5,202 nucleotides of DNA from Thauera sp. (GCA_003446655.1 DMCZ01000040.1:810-6011); one strand, 5' to 3'; positions 1 to 4,260 are shown, counted from the first letter of the stretch. Numbers and translations are program-made. Notes: a model not told the origin generated them from the letters alone.

Positions 1-428
1 TCGCCGCGCTCGGCGAGGATCTGATCGACCTTGGCCTGGACCTTGTCGGCGGTGCCGACGGGGACGGTGGATTTATTGACGATGACGCGGTAGCGCGGCA
101 TGTGGCGGGCGATGGCCTCTGCCACGGCGAGCACGTATTGCAGGTCGGCGGAGCCGTCTTCATCGGGCGGGGTCCCGACGGCGATGAACTGGACCTCGGC
201 GTGCTTGACGGCTTCTTCCACGTCGGTGGTGAAGCGCAGCCGGCCTTCGGCGACGTTGCGCTCGACGATGGGCTGCAGGCCGGGTTCCCAGATGGGGATG
301 ACGCCGGCCTTGAGCTTGTCGATCTTCCCCTGATCGACGTCCATGCAGACCACGGTATGGCCGACTTCCGCCAGGCAGGCGCCGGTGACCAGGCCGACGT
401 AGCCGGTGCCGAAGATGGTGAGTTTCAT
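1..428 (-). CDS. ugd: UDP-glucose 6-dehydrogenase, N-terminal part (cut by window edge)
   Basis: NAD-dependent UDP-glucose 6-dehydrogenase, a cytosolic enzyme that oxidises UDP-glucose to UDP-glucuronate for exopolysaccharide or capsule synthesis. The 142 visible codons form an N-terminal Rossmann domain. It starts MKLTIFGTGYVG, with the dinucleotide-binding GTGYVG at residues 7-12 and an acidic strand end (CMDVD, 28-32) that should bind the NAD ribose. WEPGL follows at 47-51, GTPPDEDGSADL at 85-96 and NKSTVPVGT at 118-126, all hallmarks of the UDP-glucose/GDP-mannose dehydrogenase family. The central and C-terminal domains, including the catalytic cysteine, lie beyond position 1. The ATG at 426-428 is chosen because the family starts exactly at this MK(L/I)T(I/V) strand. 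The Shine-Dalgarno sequence is weak. The frame is intact throughout. Together with the exosortase-type decarboxylase at the other end it suggests a polysaccharide locus; that link is inference. Confidence 0.96.
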   Translation of the reverse strand, partial: MKLTIFGTGYVGLVTGACLAEVGHTVVCMDVDQGKIDKLKAGVIPIWEPGLQPIVERNVAEGRLRFTTDVEEAVKHAEVQFIAVGTPPDEDGSADLQYVLAVAEAIARHMPRYRVIVNKSTVPVGTADKVQAKVDQILAERG

Positions 429-491
429 GGGTGGCTCGCGCTTGCAGTGAATTGGATGGGCATCCGCACAGGGCGTTGATGCAATGCCGCA

Positions 492-520
492 AGCCTAGCG
501 GGTATGGATGACAGCTTCAA
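492..520 (-). promoter_or_regulatory. Candidate sigma70 promoter for ugd
   Basis: On the minus strand a TTGAAG -35 element (515-520) and a TAGGCT -10 element (492-497) are separated by exactly 17 bases, about 64 bases upstream of the ugd start. Each hexamer matches the consensus only moderately, so this is a plausible candidate and not a firm call. Confidence 0.3.
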
Positions 521-562
521 CGGGAAGGTGTCACGGTTGGGGGGAGATGATGGCGGGCGTGT

Positions 563-655
563 TCAGACCATCTTGAGGATCAGCCGCTTCCCGCAGGCGT
601 GCGCGTATTTGCGCAGGGTGGATGCCGACTGGCCACTCGGTAGGCTGATGCGGTT
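563..655 (-). pseudogene. C-terminal remnant of an XRE/HTH-type antitoxin
   Basis: The minus-strand frame ending at the TGA at 563-565 reads INRISLPSGQ, then SASTLRKYAHACGKRLILKMV. The pattern 'STLRKYAxAxGKRL' after an 'INRI' helix end is typical of the last third of small XRE-family antitoxins, where the recognition helix leads into 'PS..TLRKYAxAxGK'. The N-terminal helix-turn-helix is missing. Homology stops near 655, a few bases from the stop codon of the DUF5615 remnant, so the fragment was probably truncated by rearrangement. No start codon or partner toxin is visible. The family assignment rests on about 30 residues. Confidence 0.5.
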
Positions 656-667
656 GATTTTTTAGCT

Positions 668-829
668 TTAGGCGTCGCCGAGCTCGACGATCTGCTCGCC
701 GGCTTCGAGCAATGCAGTCGCGTCGATGAACAGGCGGTGGAACACTTCGCGCAGTCGGCGATCGCCGAAAGCCTGTGCTAGCCAAGGGGCAAGGCTTGGT
801 GGCAGTTGCGCGTCCAGCCAGAAGATCAT
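668..829 (-). pseudogene. DUF5615 (PIN-like) toxin with internal deletion
   Basis: This short minus-strand frame has its ATG at 827-829 and its TAA at 668-670, giving 53 residues. It opens MIFWLDAQLPPSLAPWL, the typical first strand and helix of DUF5615 PIN-like toxins ('MI.W.DAQL.P.LA.WL'), with the acidic residue D6 preserved. It then jumps to DRRLREVFHRLF and closes with LLEAGEQIVELGDA, which resembles the family C-terminus ('LL.AGE.IVEI'). Normal members are about 110-120 residues, so roughly 60 central residues, including the later acidic residues, are gone by an in-frame deletion. The start overlaps the upstream DUF433 stop in ATGA, the usual antitoxin-toxin coupling. It could still be translated as a miniprotein but is unlikely to be an active nuclease. 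Confidence 0.72.
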
Positions 830-1064
830 GCGGCGAGTCGCGCAATGCGCGCGCGCTTGGCGGCGAAATGCAGGCAGGCCAGGATATCTGCGGCTTCAAG
901 GTCGGGGAAGTCCGCCATGATCTCGGACTGGTCAACGCCTTGAGCAAGCATTTCCAGGATGTCTGTTACGCGGATCCGAAGCCCCCGGATACAAGGCTGT
1001 CCGCCGCACTGACGTGCATTGAAGGTGATGCGCTGTTCGAGATCGGTGGTCTTGGTGTTCTCAT
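826..1064 (-). pseudogene. DUF433-family antitoxin, start region broken
   Basis: An intact minus-strand frame of 73 codons (1047 down to the TGA at 826-828) reads TDLEQRITFN, CGGQPCIRGLRIRVTDIL, then EMLAQGVDQSEIM and ADFPDLEAADILACLHFAA. This is a nearly complete DUF433 protein, the usual antitoxin partner of DUF5615 toxins. The conserved 'CGG.PCIRG.RI.V.DIL' and 'DFP.L...DI.A.L.FAA' blocks are present. No ATG, GTG or TTG exists in frame before an upstream TGA. An ATG at 1062-1064 lies just upstream but in another frame. Removing two bases after it would give MNTKTTDLEQ, so a 2-bp insertion near the start is the likely lesion (inference). It overlaps the toxin start by four bases. Confidence 0.75.
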
Positions 1065-1206
1065 CCTTGGCTCGGTTGCATCACCGGGATCTGTCTCCAG
1101 GTGTGCGGGTACAACGCGTGGGGGCAATGCCCGCATTGTGCCTTGTTCGGGCGGAATATCGACAACATGCGGAAATCGATGAGGTAAGACTCGATTGATT
1201 TCTCGA

Positions 1207-1337
1207 TCAGCGCTCGGTGAACCGCTCACCGAGCGTGCGGGTGTCGAGGCCGCGGTCTTCGTAGACGAACATCCGGCGTTCGAAGCCGAGGTCGACATCG
1301 CCCTGGACTTCGATGTGCACGCAGAGCCAGCCCTCTT
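1207..1337 (-). pseudogene. Rpn-family nuclease remnant with internal deletion
   Basis: The minus-strand frame ending at the TGA at 1207-1209 reads EGWLCVHIEVQGDVDLGFER, RMFVYEDRGL, then DTRTLGERFTER. The first part matches residues 77-101 of the intact Rpn protein in this window, including the catalytic-type E-x-Q. The last part matches its final 12 or so residues. About 620 bp of the parent gene (the C-terminal half of the nuclease domain, the glycine repeats and most of DUF4351) are missing, and the join is in frame. At DNA level 1261-1337 differs from 2562-2638 at about 5 of 77 positions, and 1205-1257 aligns with 1891-1943 at lower identity. There is no family start codon. It abuts the higA remnant directly. 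Confidence 0.82.
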
Positions 1338-1340
1338 GCT

Positions 1341-1633
1341 TCAGGCTGCGGCCAGTTCCAGCTTGCTCACCCGGGCAAGATCGGCGGTCTGGCGCGCAAG
1401 GCAGAGGTCGTGCGCATCCTGCATCGCCAGCCAGCTCTCGGGGCTGCGTCCCAGCGCCTTCTACAGCCGCAAGGCTATCTCGGGCGTGACGCGGCTGTTG
1501 CCCTTGAGTACGCGGCTCAAGGTCGAAGCTGCGACGTCCAGGCGGCTGGCCAATTCACGACCGCTGACGCCATGAGGCGCGAGATAGACCTCGGTGATGA
1601 ATTCGCCGGGGTGGGGGGGTTATGCATGGCCAT
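1341..1633 (-). pseudogene. higA: HigA-family antitoxin, frameshifted and interrupted
   Basis: An XRE-family antidote of the HigA type, which normally neutralises HigB and represses its own operon. It starts MAMHNPP at 1631-1633. The run of seven C at 1613-1619 (minus strand) is one short of what HPGEFITEVYLAPHG needs, so the frame shifts at codon 8. After the shift the family sequence resumes: VSGRELASRLDVAASTLSRV forms the helix-turn-helix, followed by LKGNSRVTPEIALRL. A TAG at 1461-1463 then replaces the Glu expected in 'RLEKALGRSPESWL'. The remainder runs to LARVSKLELAAA and a TGA at 1341-1343. Corrected, it would be about 97 residues, the normal size. Two independent lesions make it a pseudogene. 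It follows the higB stop with a 1-nt overlap (TGATG). Confidence 0.88.
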
Positions 1634-1826
1634 CAGTGGTAGTCCTCGTAATCTAGAACGTAAGCGTTGCCGTCGACAAACTCGAAGGTCATCCGCCAGT
1701 TGCCGTTGACGGTGATCGACCAGTGCCCCTCGTGGATGCCTTTGAGTGGATGCAGGCGAAAGCCCGGGATGTCCATGTCGTCGATCGACTGCGCCGTGTT
1801 CCAGCGCTGCGAGCTAGATACGCAAG
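1633..1826 (-). pseudogene. higB: HigB-family (RelE-like) toxin, C-terminal remnant
   Basis: HigB toxins are ribosome-dependent mRNA endonucleases encoded upstream of higA. The visible part reads TAQSIDDMDIPGFRLHPLKG, then WSITVNGNWRM, TFEFVDGNAYVLDYEDYH and a TGA at 1633-1635. This matches the family's 'LHPLKG...WSI.VNGNWRM.F.F..G.AY.LDY.DYH' closely. Upstream homology (RI-stop-LAAL) continues in another frame: an extra base in the A pair at 1799-1800 causes a frameshift, and a TAG at 1814-1816 replaces the Gln expected in 'RLRIQLAAL'. Roughly the first 30 residues are absent, replaced by GC-rich sequence and the REP-like palindrome. An ATG at 1849-1851 opens the frame but supplies a non-homologous N-terminus, so it is probably not a true start. 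Confidence 0.86.
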
Positions 1827-1847
1827 GCGGCCGGGCGGTTCGGTGCT

Positions 1848-1876
1848 GCATTCGCGGGCGAGCCCGCTCCCACGGG
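1848..1876. repeat. REP-like palindromic element
   Basis: Read on the minus strand, the segment contains GTGGGAGCGGGCTCGCCCGC followed by GAA. This closely resembles the REP units common in Pseudomonas and relatives. The core GCGGG (1854-1858) pairs with CCCGC (1863-1867) around a 4-base loop, with the conserved GTGGGA shoulder next to it. It sits between the truncated higB and the rpn stop codon, an intergenic position typical of REPs and a plausible breakpoint for the higB truncation. One copy is visible. Confidence 0.55.
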
Positions 1877-1892
1877 GGTGTTCAGATCTCGA

Positions 1893-2864
1893 TCAGCCCT
1901 CGGTGAAGACCTCGTCGAGCGTGCGGGCGTCGAGGATGCGGTCGGCCCAGGTTTCGAGTTGCTCGGGGGTGGCATGCTCGAGCCGGTCGGCGATGTCGGC
2001 TGAGAGCGGGCCGAAGCGGCGGTTGAGCTGGCGCTGGAGGCCTTGGGCGAGGCCTTTTTGGATGCCTTGCTGCATTCCCTGCTGCATGCCTTTCTTCATT
2101 CCGCGCTCGATGGCGAATCGCTCGATGCTGCTCACGTAGGTCACTTTGCGTTCTCCTTCAATGTTTTCAATATCTTGCCACAGTTGGCGCTCGAGCGAAT
2201 CGGGTAGCTTGAGCATCCAGTCGAGCACCCGGAAGAGGTCGATGATGCGTTGGCGGGGCCAGTTGCGCTCGTAGAGCAGCCGGACCAGGCGGCGTTTGGC
2301 ATCGAAGCGGCGCGCCGGGCTCTTTCGGGTGCGGCGAGTGTAAAGGTGCGCCGCGGTGATCAGCGCGAAAGGGCTCGGGTTTGCGAGCAGCGCGGCTTCG
2401 TCTGCAATGTAGTCGACAAGCTTTGCGACCGGAAAGTGCAGGCTGTGGCGGCAGCCCAGGCGCTCGTATTCGAAGCGGTCGGGGCGCCAGGTGGGGTCCT
2501 CGTCGGCGAGCACGGCGAGGCTGGCGACGGGGCGGTCGTAGGTGTCGAAGATTCGGTAGTTGTAGACGAACATCCGGCGCTCGAAGTCGGGGTCGACATC
2601 GCCCTGGACTTCGATGTGCACGCAGAGCCAGTCTTCTTCGCCGGCGAGCGTGGTGATGCGGACGAGCTTGTCGACGTAGCGGCGGCCGAGCTCGCCGTCG
2701 CGGGCGATCTTCTGCAGTTCCTTGTCGAGAAAGGTGTAGCCGCGCGCCCAGTCGATCTTCCGGCCCACGTTGGGGAAGTAGAAATCGACGAACTCGGGGA
2801 AAGCGTGTTCGACGACTTCCTTCCAGGGGCTGTCGAGGTCGTCGTGCGCTGCTGCTTGGGGCAT
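1893..2864 (-). CDS. Rpn family recombination-promoting nuclease (YhgA-like) with DUF4351 tail
   Basis: A 323-residue protein of the Rpn/PDDEXK family, formerly labelled 'transposase_31'. Characterised Rpn proteins are DNA endonucleases that promote RecA-independent recombination; whether this one does so is unknown. The N-terminus has DSPWKEVVEHAFPEFVDFYF (11-30) and IDWARGYTFLDKEL (37-50). The likely active site is VDKL (D65) and HIEVQ (E85, Q87), followed by RRMFVYNYRIFD (96-107). ERNWPRQRIIDLFRVLDWML (199-218) leads into a glycine repeat with G at 255, 259, 263, 267, 271 and 275, and then a DUF4351-like C-terminus (about 273-320). The ATG at 2862-2864 is chosen because GGAG (2872-2875) lies 7 bases upstream and homology begins near it. 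The frame is intact and the length is normal. A decayed paralogue lies at 1207-1337. Confidence 0.9.
   Translation of the reverse strand: MPQAAAHDDLDSPWKEVVEHAFPEFVDFYFPNVGRKIDWARGYTFLDKELQKIARDGELGRRYVDKLVRITTLAGEEDWLCVHIEVQGDVDPDFERRMFVYNYRIFDTYDRPVASLAVLADEDPTWRPDRFEYERLGCRHSLHFPVAKLVDYIADEAALLANPSPFALITAAHLYTRRTRKSPARRFDAKRRLVRLLYERNWPRQRIIDLFRVLDWMLKLPDSLERQLWQDIENIEGERKVTYVSSIERFAIERGMKKGMQQGMQQGIQKGLAQGLQRQLNRRFGPLSADIADRLEHATPEQLETWADRILDARTLDEVFTEG
2037..2102 (-). repeat. In-gene 12-bp repeat encoding G-(M/I/L)-x-(K/Q) tetrads
   Basis: Within the rpn gene five to six imperfect 12-bp units encode GMKK, GMQQ, GMQQ, GIQK and GLAQ in succession. Similar glycine tetrads occur before DUF4351 in many Rpn proteins, probably as a helical linker. 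The near-identical units could gain or lose copies by slippage without breaking the frame. Confidence 0.75.
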
Positions 2865-2880
2865 CTCCGGGCTCCGTCAT

Positions 2881-3187
2881 GAGTGAGCTCGAATGCTAAA
2901 TCGAAATATGACAAAAGAGAATGCGCGTATTCCGGCGGCACGCTGGGAAATCAGTCGAGTCTGATCCCATTGATTGCATACTTGGCGTCGGAGCGTCGAG
3001 CTGGGTTTCCTGGCGAAACCATGTCGGGTTTTTTTACATCCTCCTGAGGTTCAAGGGCTGGCAAGGCACCGTCGGTGCCGCGCGCCTGTCGCCAAGATGC
3101 TGAATAAATGCATGTTGCCGGCCAAACTTCGGGCGTGAGAACGCTTCTTGCTTGTTGATGACGTTACAAAACTAAAGGGGCGTGTTC
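2881..3187. other. Intergenic region between divergent genes
   Basis: About 300 bases without a convincing gene lie between the divergent rpn start and the small gene at 3188. An AT-richer patch sits at about 2890-2925, immediately upstream of rpn, but no clear sigma70 hexamer pair for rpn is visible. A 6-bp stem (3004-3009 with 3015-3020) is followed eight bases later by a run of seven T. A perfect 15-bp palindrome lies at 3065-3079. The plus-strand ORF through this region (2921-3103) has no recognisable protein features. Confidence 0.6.
3064..3079 (+). promoter_or_regulatory. Perfect palindrome; possible sigma54-like site or operator
   Basis: GGCACCG-T-CGGTGCC (3065-3079) is a perfect palindrome around T3072. 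Read as a promoter it also has GG-N10-GC spacing (GGCAC ... TGC), as in sigma54 -24/-12 elements, which often drive exosortase/PEP-CTERM genes. Flanking consensus bases match only partly (A for T at the front, G for T in TTGC). It lies about 110 bases upstream of the small gene at 3188. A repressor operator or small hairpin is an equally good reading. Confidence 0.25.
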
Positions 3188-3451
3188 ATGCGCGCTGACA
3201 ACAAAACCTGGCAGGCGGACCAGCGTGTCCGACTCAAGCTGCGCCGTGTCATCGATCTTTGTGTTGATGGGGTTGCGCGCGGTGCGATGCCGCTGCAGCG
3301 CGCGGCCCAGACGATGGACGGCGCGGGGGCGCCGTTCGAGGTTGTCTGTCGGGTACTGATGCCGTTCAAGAACGGCGGTGCTGCACCGGCCGGCCGTGCG
3401 TCGGCGCCGCATCCCAGCGTGCAACACTGGAACGACGTCGCGGCGCGGTAG
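3188..3451 (+). CDS. Small hypothetical protein, unrecognised family
   Basis: An 87-residue reading frame. AAAGGGG (3174-3180) lies 7 bases before the ATG at 3188-3190, an excellent ribosome binding site that favours this start over the in-frame GTG at 3182. The sequence begins MRADNKTWQADQRV and has a basic, helical middle (RLKLRRVIDLCVDGVARG). A second helix-like stretch follows (AAQTMDGAGAPFEVVCRVLM), and the low-complexity Ala/Gly/Pro tail ends VQHWNDVAAR. There is no signal peptide, membrane segment or PEP-CTERM motif. I do not recognise the family. The two Cys and the ordered N-terminal 60 residues suggest a small soluble protein. It ends about 40 bases before the duplicated decarboxylase end, so the C-terminal part may have been altered by that rearrangement. 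The tail could therefore be non-native. Confidence 0.6.
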   Translation: MRADNKTWQADQRVRLKLRRVIDLCVDGVARGAMPLQRAAQTMDGAGAPFEVVCRVLMPFKNGGAAPAGRASAPHPSVQHWNDVAAR

Positions 3452-3453
3452 CC

Positions 3454-3474
3454 GGGGCGGTGCTGCGCCCGCCC
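3454..3474. terminator. GC-rich hairpin after the small gene
   Basis: Directly after the TAG at 3449-3451, GGGCGG (3455-3460) can pair with CCGCCC (3469-3474) around an 8-base loop, or GGGCG with CGCCC around 6 bases. There is no T-tract on either strand, so it is at most a weak or factor-dependent terminator between convergent genes. Confidence 0.25.
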
Positions 3475-3493
3475 TCGGTGCTTTCCGGAGATC

Positions 3494-3555
3494 AGACCAG
3501 CACTTCCTCCACCCCGGGGTGACCGAGGAAGCGCTGCGGGCTGGCGGTCGCGCCG
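3494..3555 (-). repeat. Direct repeat, distal copy: duplicated 3' end of the decarboxylase gene
   Basis: These 62 bp match 4494-4555 at 61 of 62 positions (the difference is T3508 against A4508), at an offset of exactly 1000 bp. On the minus strand the copy encodes GATASPQRFLGHPGVEEVLV and ends in TGA (3492-3494), where the real gene encodes ...GVVEVLV and TAA. It is an orphan gene end without the rest of the gene. Past 3555 the similarity stops abruptly. The copy marks the far boundary of the inserted TA region. Confidence 0.95.
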
Positions 3556-3573
3556 GGCGTAAAAGGCGTAAAA
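3556..3573 (+). repeat. Two tandem copies of GGCGTAAAA
   Basis: GGCGTAAAA occurs at 3556-3564 and again at 3565-3573, exactly between the end of the 62-bp direct repeat and the left inverted repeat of the TA cassette. This could be a short duplication at an insertion junction. Confidence 0.7.
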
Positions 3574-3574
3574 G

Positions 3575-3590
3575 GGGGTCAGACCCCATT
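3575..3590 (+). repeat. Left inverted repeat of the TA cassette
   Basis: GGGGTCAGACCCCATT. The first 13 bases are a perfect palindrome around A3581. It lies just upstream of the antitoxin promoter and matches the right repeat in opposite orientation with one mismatch. Confidence 0.75.
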
Positions 3591-3598
3591 TATTTCCA

Positions 3599-3627
3599 TT
3601 GCTTTCGTGCAGCACGAAAAATAAAAT
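3599..3627 (+). promoter_or_regulatory. Sigma70 promoter with operator in the spacer, TA operon
   Basis: TTGCTT (-35, 3599-3604) and TAAAAT (-10, 3622-3627) have exactly 17 bases between them, a strong match upstream of the antitoxin. A perfect palindrome, TTTCGTGC-A-GCACGAAA (3603-3619), fills the spacer, and its half-site TCGTGCAG recurs at 3629-3636, 24 bases downstream. This fits autorepression by the antitoxin or the TA complex, the usual control of type II TA operons. Confidence 0.75.
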
Positions 3628-3656
3628 ATCGTGCAGAACAAACACGGAGCGTCATC

Positions 3657-3938
3657 ATGGCCATCGCTGCACACTCTCCCACGGTCAAGGTCGTCGGTGC
3701 CAACGGTCAGATATCGCTGGGCAAGCAATACGCAGGTCGCCAGGTGCTGGTGGAAGAGCGCGAGCCCGGTGTCTGGATCGTACGTACCGCGACCGTTATC
3801 CCTGATAACGAGCGCTGGCTTCATGAACCCAAGGCGGCAGCCGATCTGCAAGCGGCGATCGCTTGGTCGGTCACCCACGCTGCATCGGATGCCGATGCCG
3901 ACAACACGCTGAAGCGCCTGGAACATGGCGAGCAGTGA
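3657..3938 (+). CDS. AbrB-like antitoxin of a type II TA pair
   Basis: A 93-residue protein. The ATG at 3657-3659 is chosen because GGAG (3646-3649) lies 7 bases upstream and because the protein starts naturally there; the frame stays open further upstream but without support. Residues 9-45 (TVKVVGANGQISLGKQYAGR, then QVLVEEREPGVWIVRTA) look like an AbrB/MazE-type swapped-hairpin DNA-binding fold, with 'GQISLGKxxxG..V.VEE.EPG'. The C-terminal half (WLHEPKAAADLQAAIAW, then an acidic, probably disordered tail) would be the toxin-neutralising part. The role is inferred from this architecture, the overlap of 14 bases with the next gene, and the palindromic operator upstream. I know of similar proteins annotated only as hypothetical or as TA components. 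The frame is intact. Confidence 0.78.
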   Translation: MAIAAHSPTVKVVGANGQISLGKQYAGRQVLVEEREPGVWIVRTATVIPDNERWLHEPKAAADLQAAIAWSVTHAASDADADNTLKRLEHGEQ

Positions 3939-4245
3939 CGCGAAGGTCAAGCTCGACCTGAACAACCCCGTCTTTCAGGGCAATCTGCTCACGCTGCAAA
4001 AGCCGGAGCGCCATGCTGCGCTGGATACGCTCAACAAGATCCGGCACTTGACCTGGAACCAGCTTTACCGCGATCAGGGGCTCAAGTGGGAGAAGATCAC
4101 CAGCGTCAAGCCACCTGAGGGCATCGATGCGATTTACTCGCTGCGCATCACCCAGGCGCGCCGGGCCACCGCGTATCGTGATGCGGATTTCATTCGCCTG
4201 CTTACCATCGCGCCCGATCACGATGCGACCTATGGGAAGAAGTGA
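3925..4245 (+). CDS. Putative toxin of the TA pair (RelE-like in character)
   Basis: A 106-residue protein starting at the ATG at 3925-3927, inside the antitoxin gene (14-base overlap), so translation is probably coupled. It begins MASSDAKVKLDLNNPVF, followed by a helical stretch (KPERHAALDTLNKIRHLTW, 26-44). WEKI lies at 57-60, and a C-terminal beta-rich part follows (IYSLRITQARRATAYRDADF, then IRLLTIAPDHDATYGKK). The 'YSLRI...RRATAYRD.DFIRLL.I.PDHD..Y' block resembles the core sheet of RelE/ParE-type mRNA interferases, with basic and aromatic residues (R79, R80, R85, Y84, H99, Y103) that could serve RNA cleavage. Catalysis is inferred only. Gene order antitoxin-toxin, size and context support a type II system. 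The stop codon touches the right inverted repeat. Confidence 0.72.
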   Translation: MASSDAKVKLDLNNPVFQGNLLTLQKPERHAALDTLNKIRHLTWNQLYRDQGLKWEKITSVKPPEGIDAIYSLRITQARRATAYRDADFIRLLTIAPDHDATYGKK

Positions 4246-4260
4246 ATGGGGTCTCACCCC
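4245..4260 (-). repeat. Right inverted repeat of the TA cassette
   Basis: On the minus strand it reads GGGGTGAGACCCCATT, one base different from the left repeat. TGGGGT-CTC-ACCCCA (4247-4261) can also form a hairpin right after the toxin stop and might end transcription, although no T-tract follows. Confidence 0.7.

Larger units (their letters stand above)
3575..4260 (+). mobile_element. Putative mobile TA cassette bounded by 16-bp inverted repeats
   Basis: GGGGTCAGACCCCATT at 3575-3590 is matched by GGGGTGAGACCCCATT on the opposite strand at 4260-4245 (15 of 16). The two therefore face each other around one complete promoter-antitoxin-toxin operon of 686 bp. Each end is itself a near-perfect palindrome (GGGGTC-A-GACCCC on the left, GGGGT-CTC-ACCCC on the right). 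The toxin stop codon overlaps the right end by one base. No transposase is encoded, so any movement would need help in trans or recombination. The cassette interpretation is inference; the repeats are directly visible. Confidence 0.5.

Noticed and set aside
102..479. Plus-strand ORF of 125 codons opposite ugd
   Set aside because: It is a complementary-strand shadow of a clearly homologous ugd gene, with no ribosome binding site or recognised motif.
160..492. Minus-strand ORF of 110 codons rich in Arg/His/Pro
   Set aside because: It runs antisense-phase through the ugd coding frame, has no family features, and its composition is typical of an out-of-frame reading of GC-rich DNA.
966..1298. 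Minus-strand ORF of 110 codons across the DUF433 start and the rpn remnant
   Set aside because: The frame differs from both recognised coding frames and its translation has no conserved block; it is an accidental open frame over pseudogenes.
2250..2882. Plus-strand ORF of 210 codons opposite rpn, Val/Ala/Glu rich
   Set aside because: It mirrors the codon bias of rpn on the other strand. The rpn frame has domain-level matches and a good Shine-Dalgarno sequence, and this frame has neither.
3004..3035. 6-bp hairpin followed by seven T, resembling an intrinsic terminator
   Set aside because: Eight bases separate the stem from the T run and no plus-strand gene ends upstream, so a terminator function is not supported.
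3164..3645. Two long minus-strand ORFs over the small gene and the duplication
   Set aside because: They cross the TA promoter and the orphan gene end, lack motifs, and conflict with the better-supported plus-strand genes.
3378..3656. Upstream extension of the antitoxin frame
   Set aside because: The extension reads through the duplicated gene end, the inverted repeat and the promoter; a strong RBS and the conserved N-terminus fix the start at 3657.
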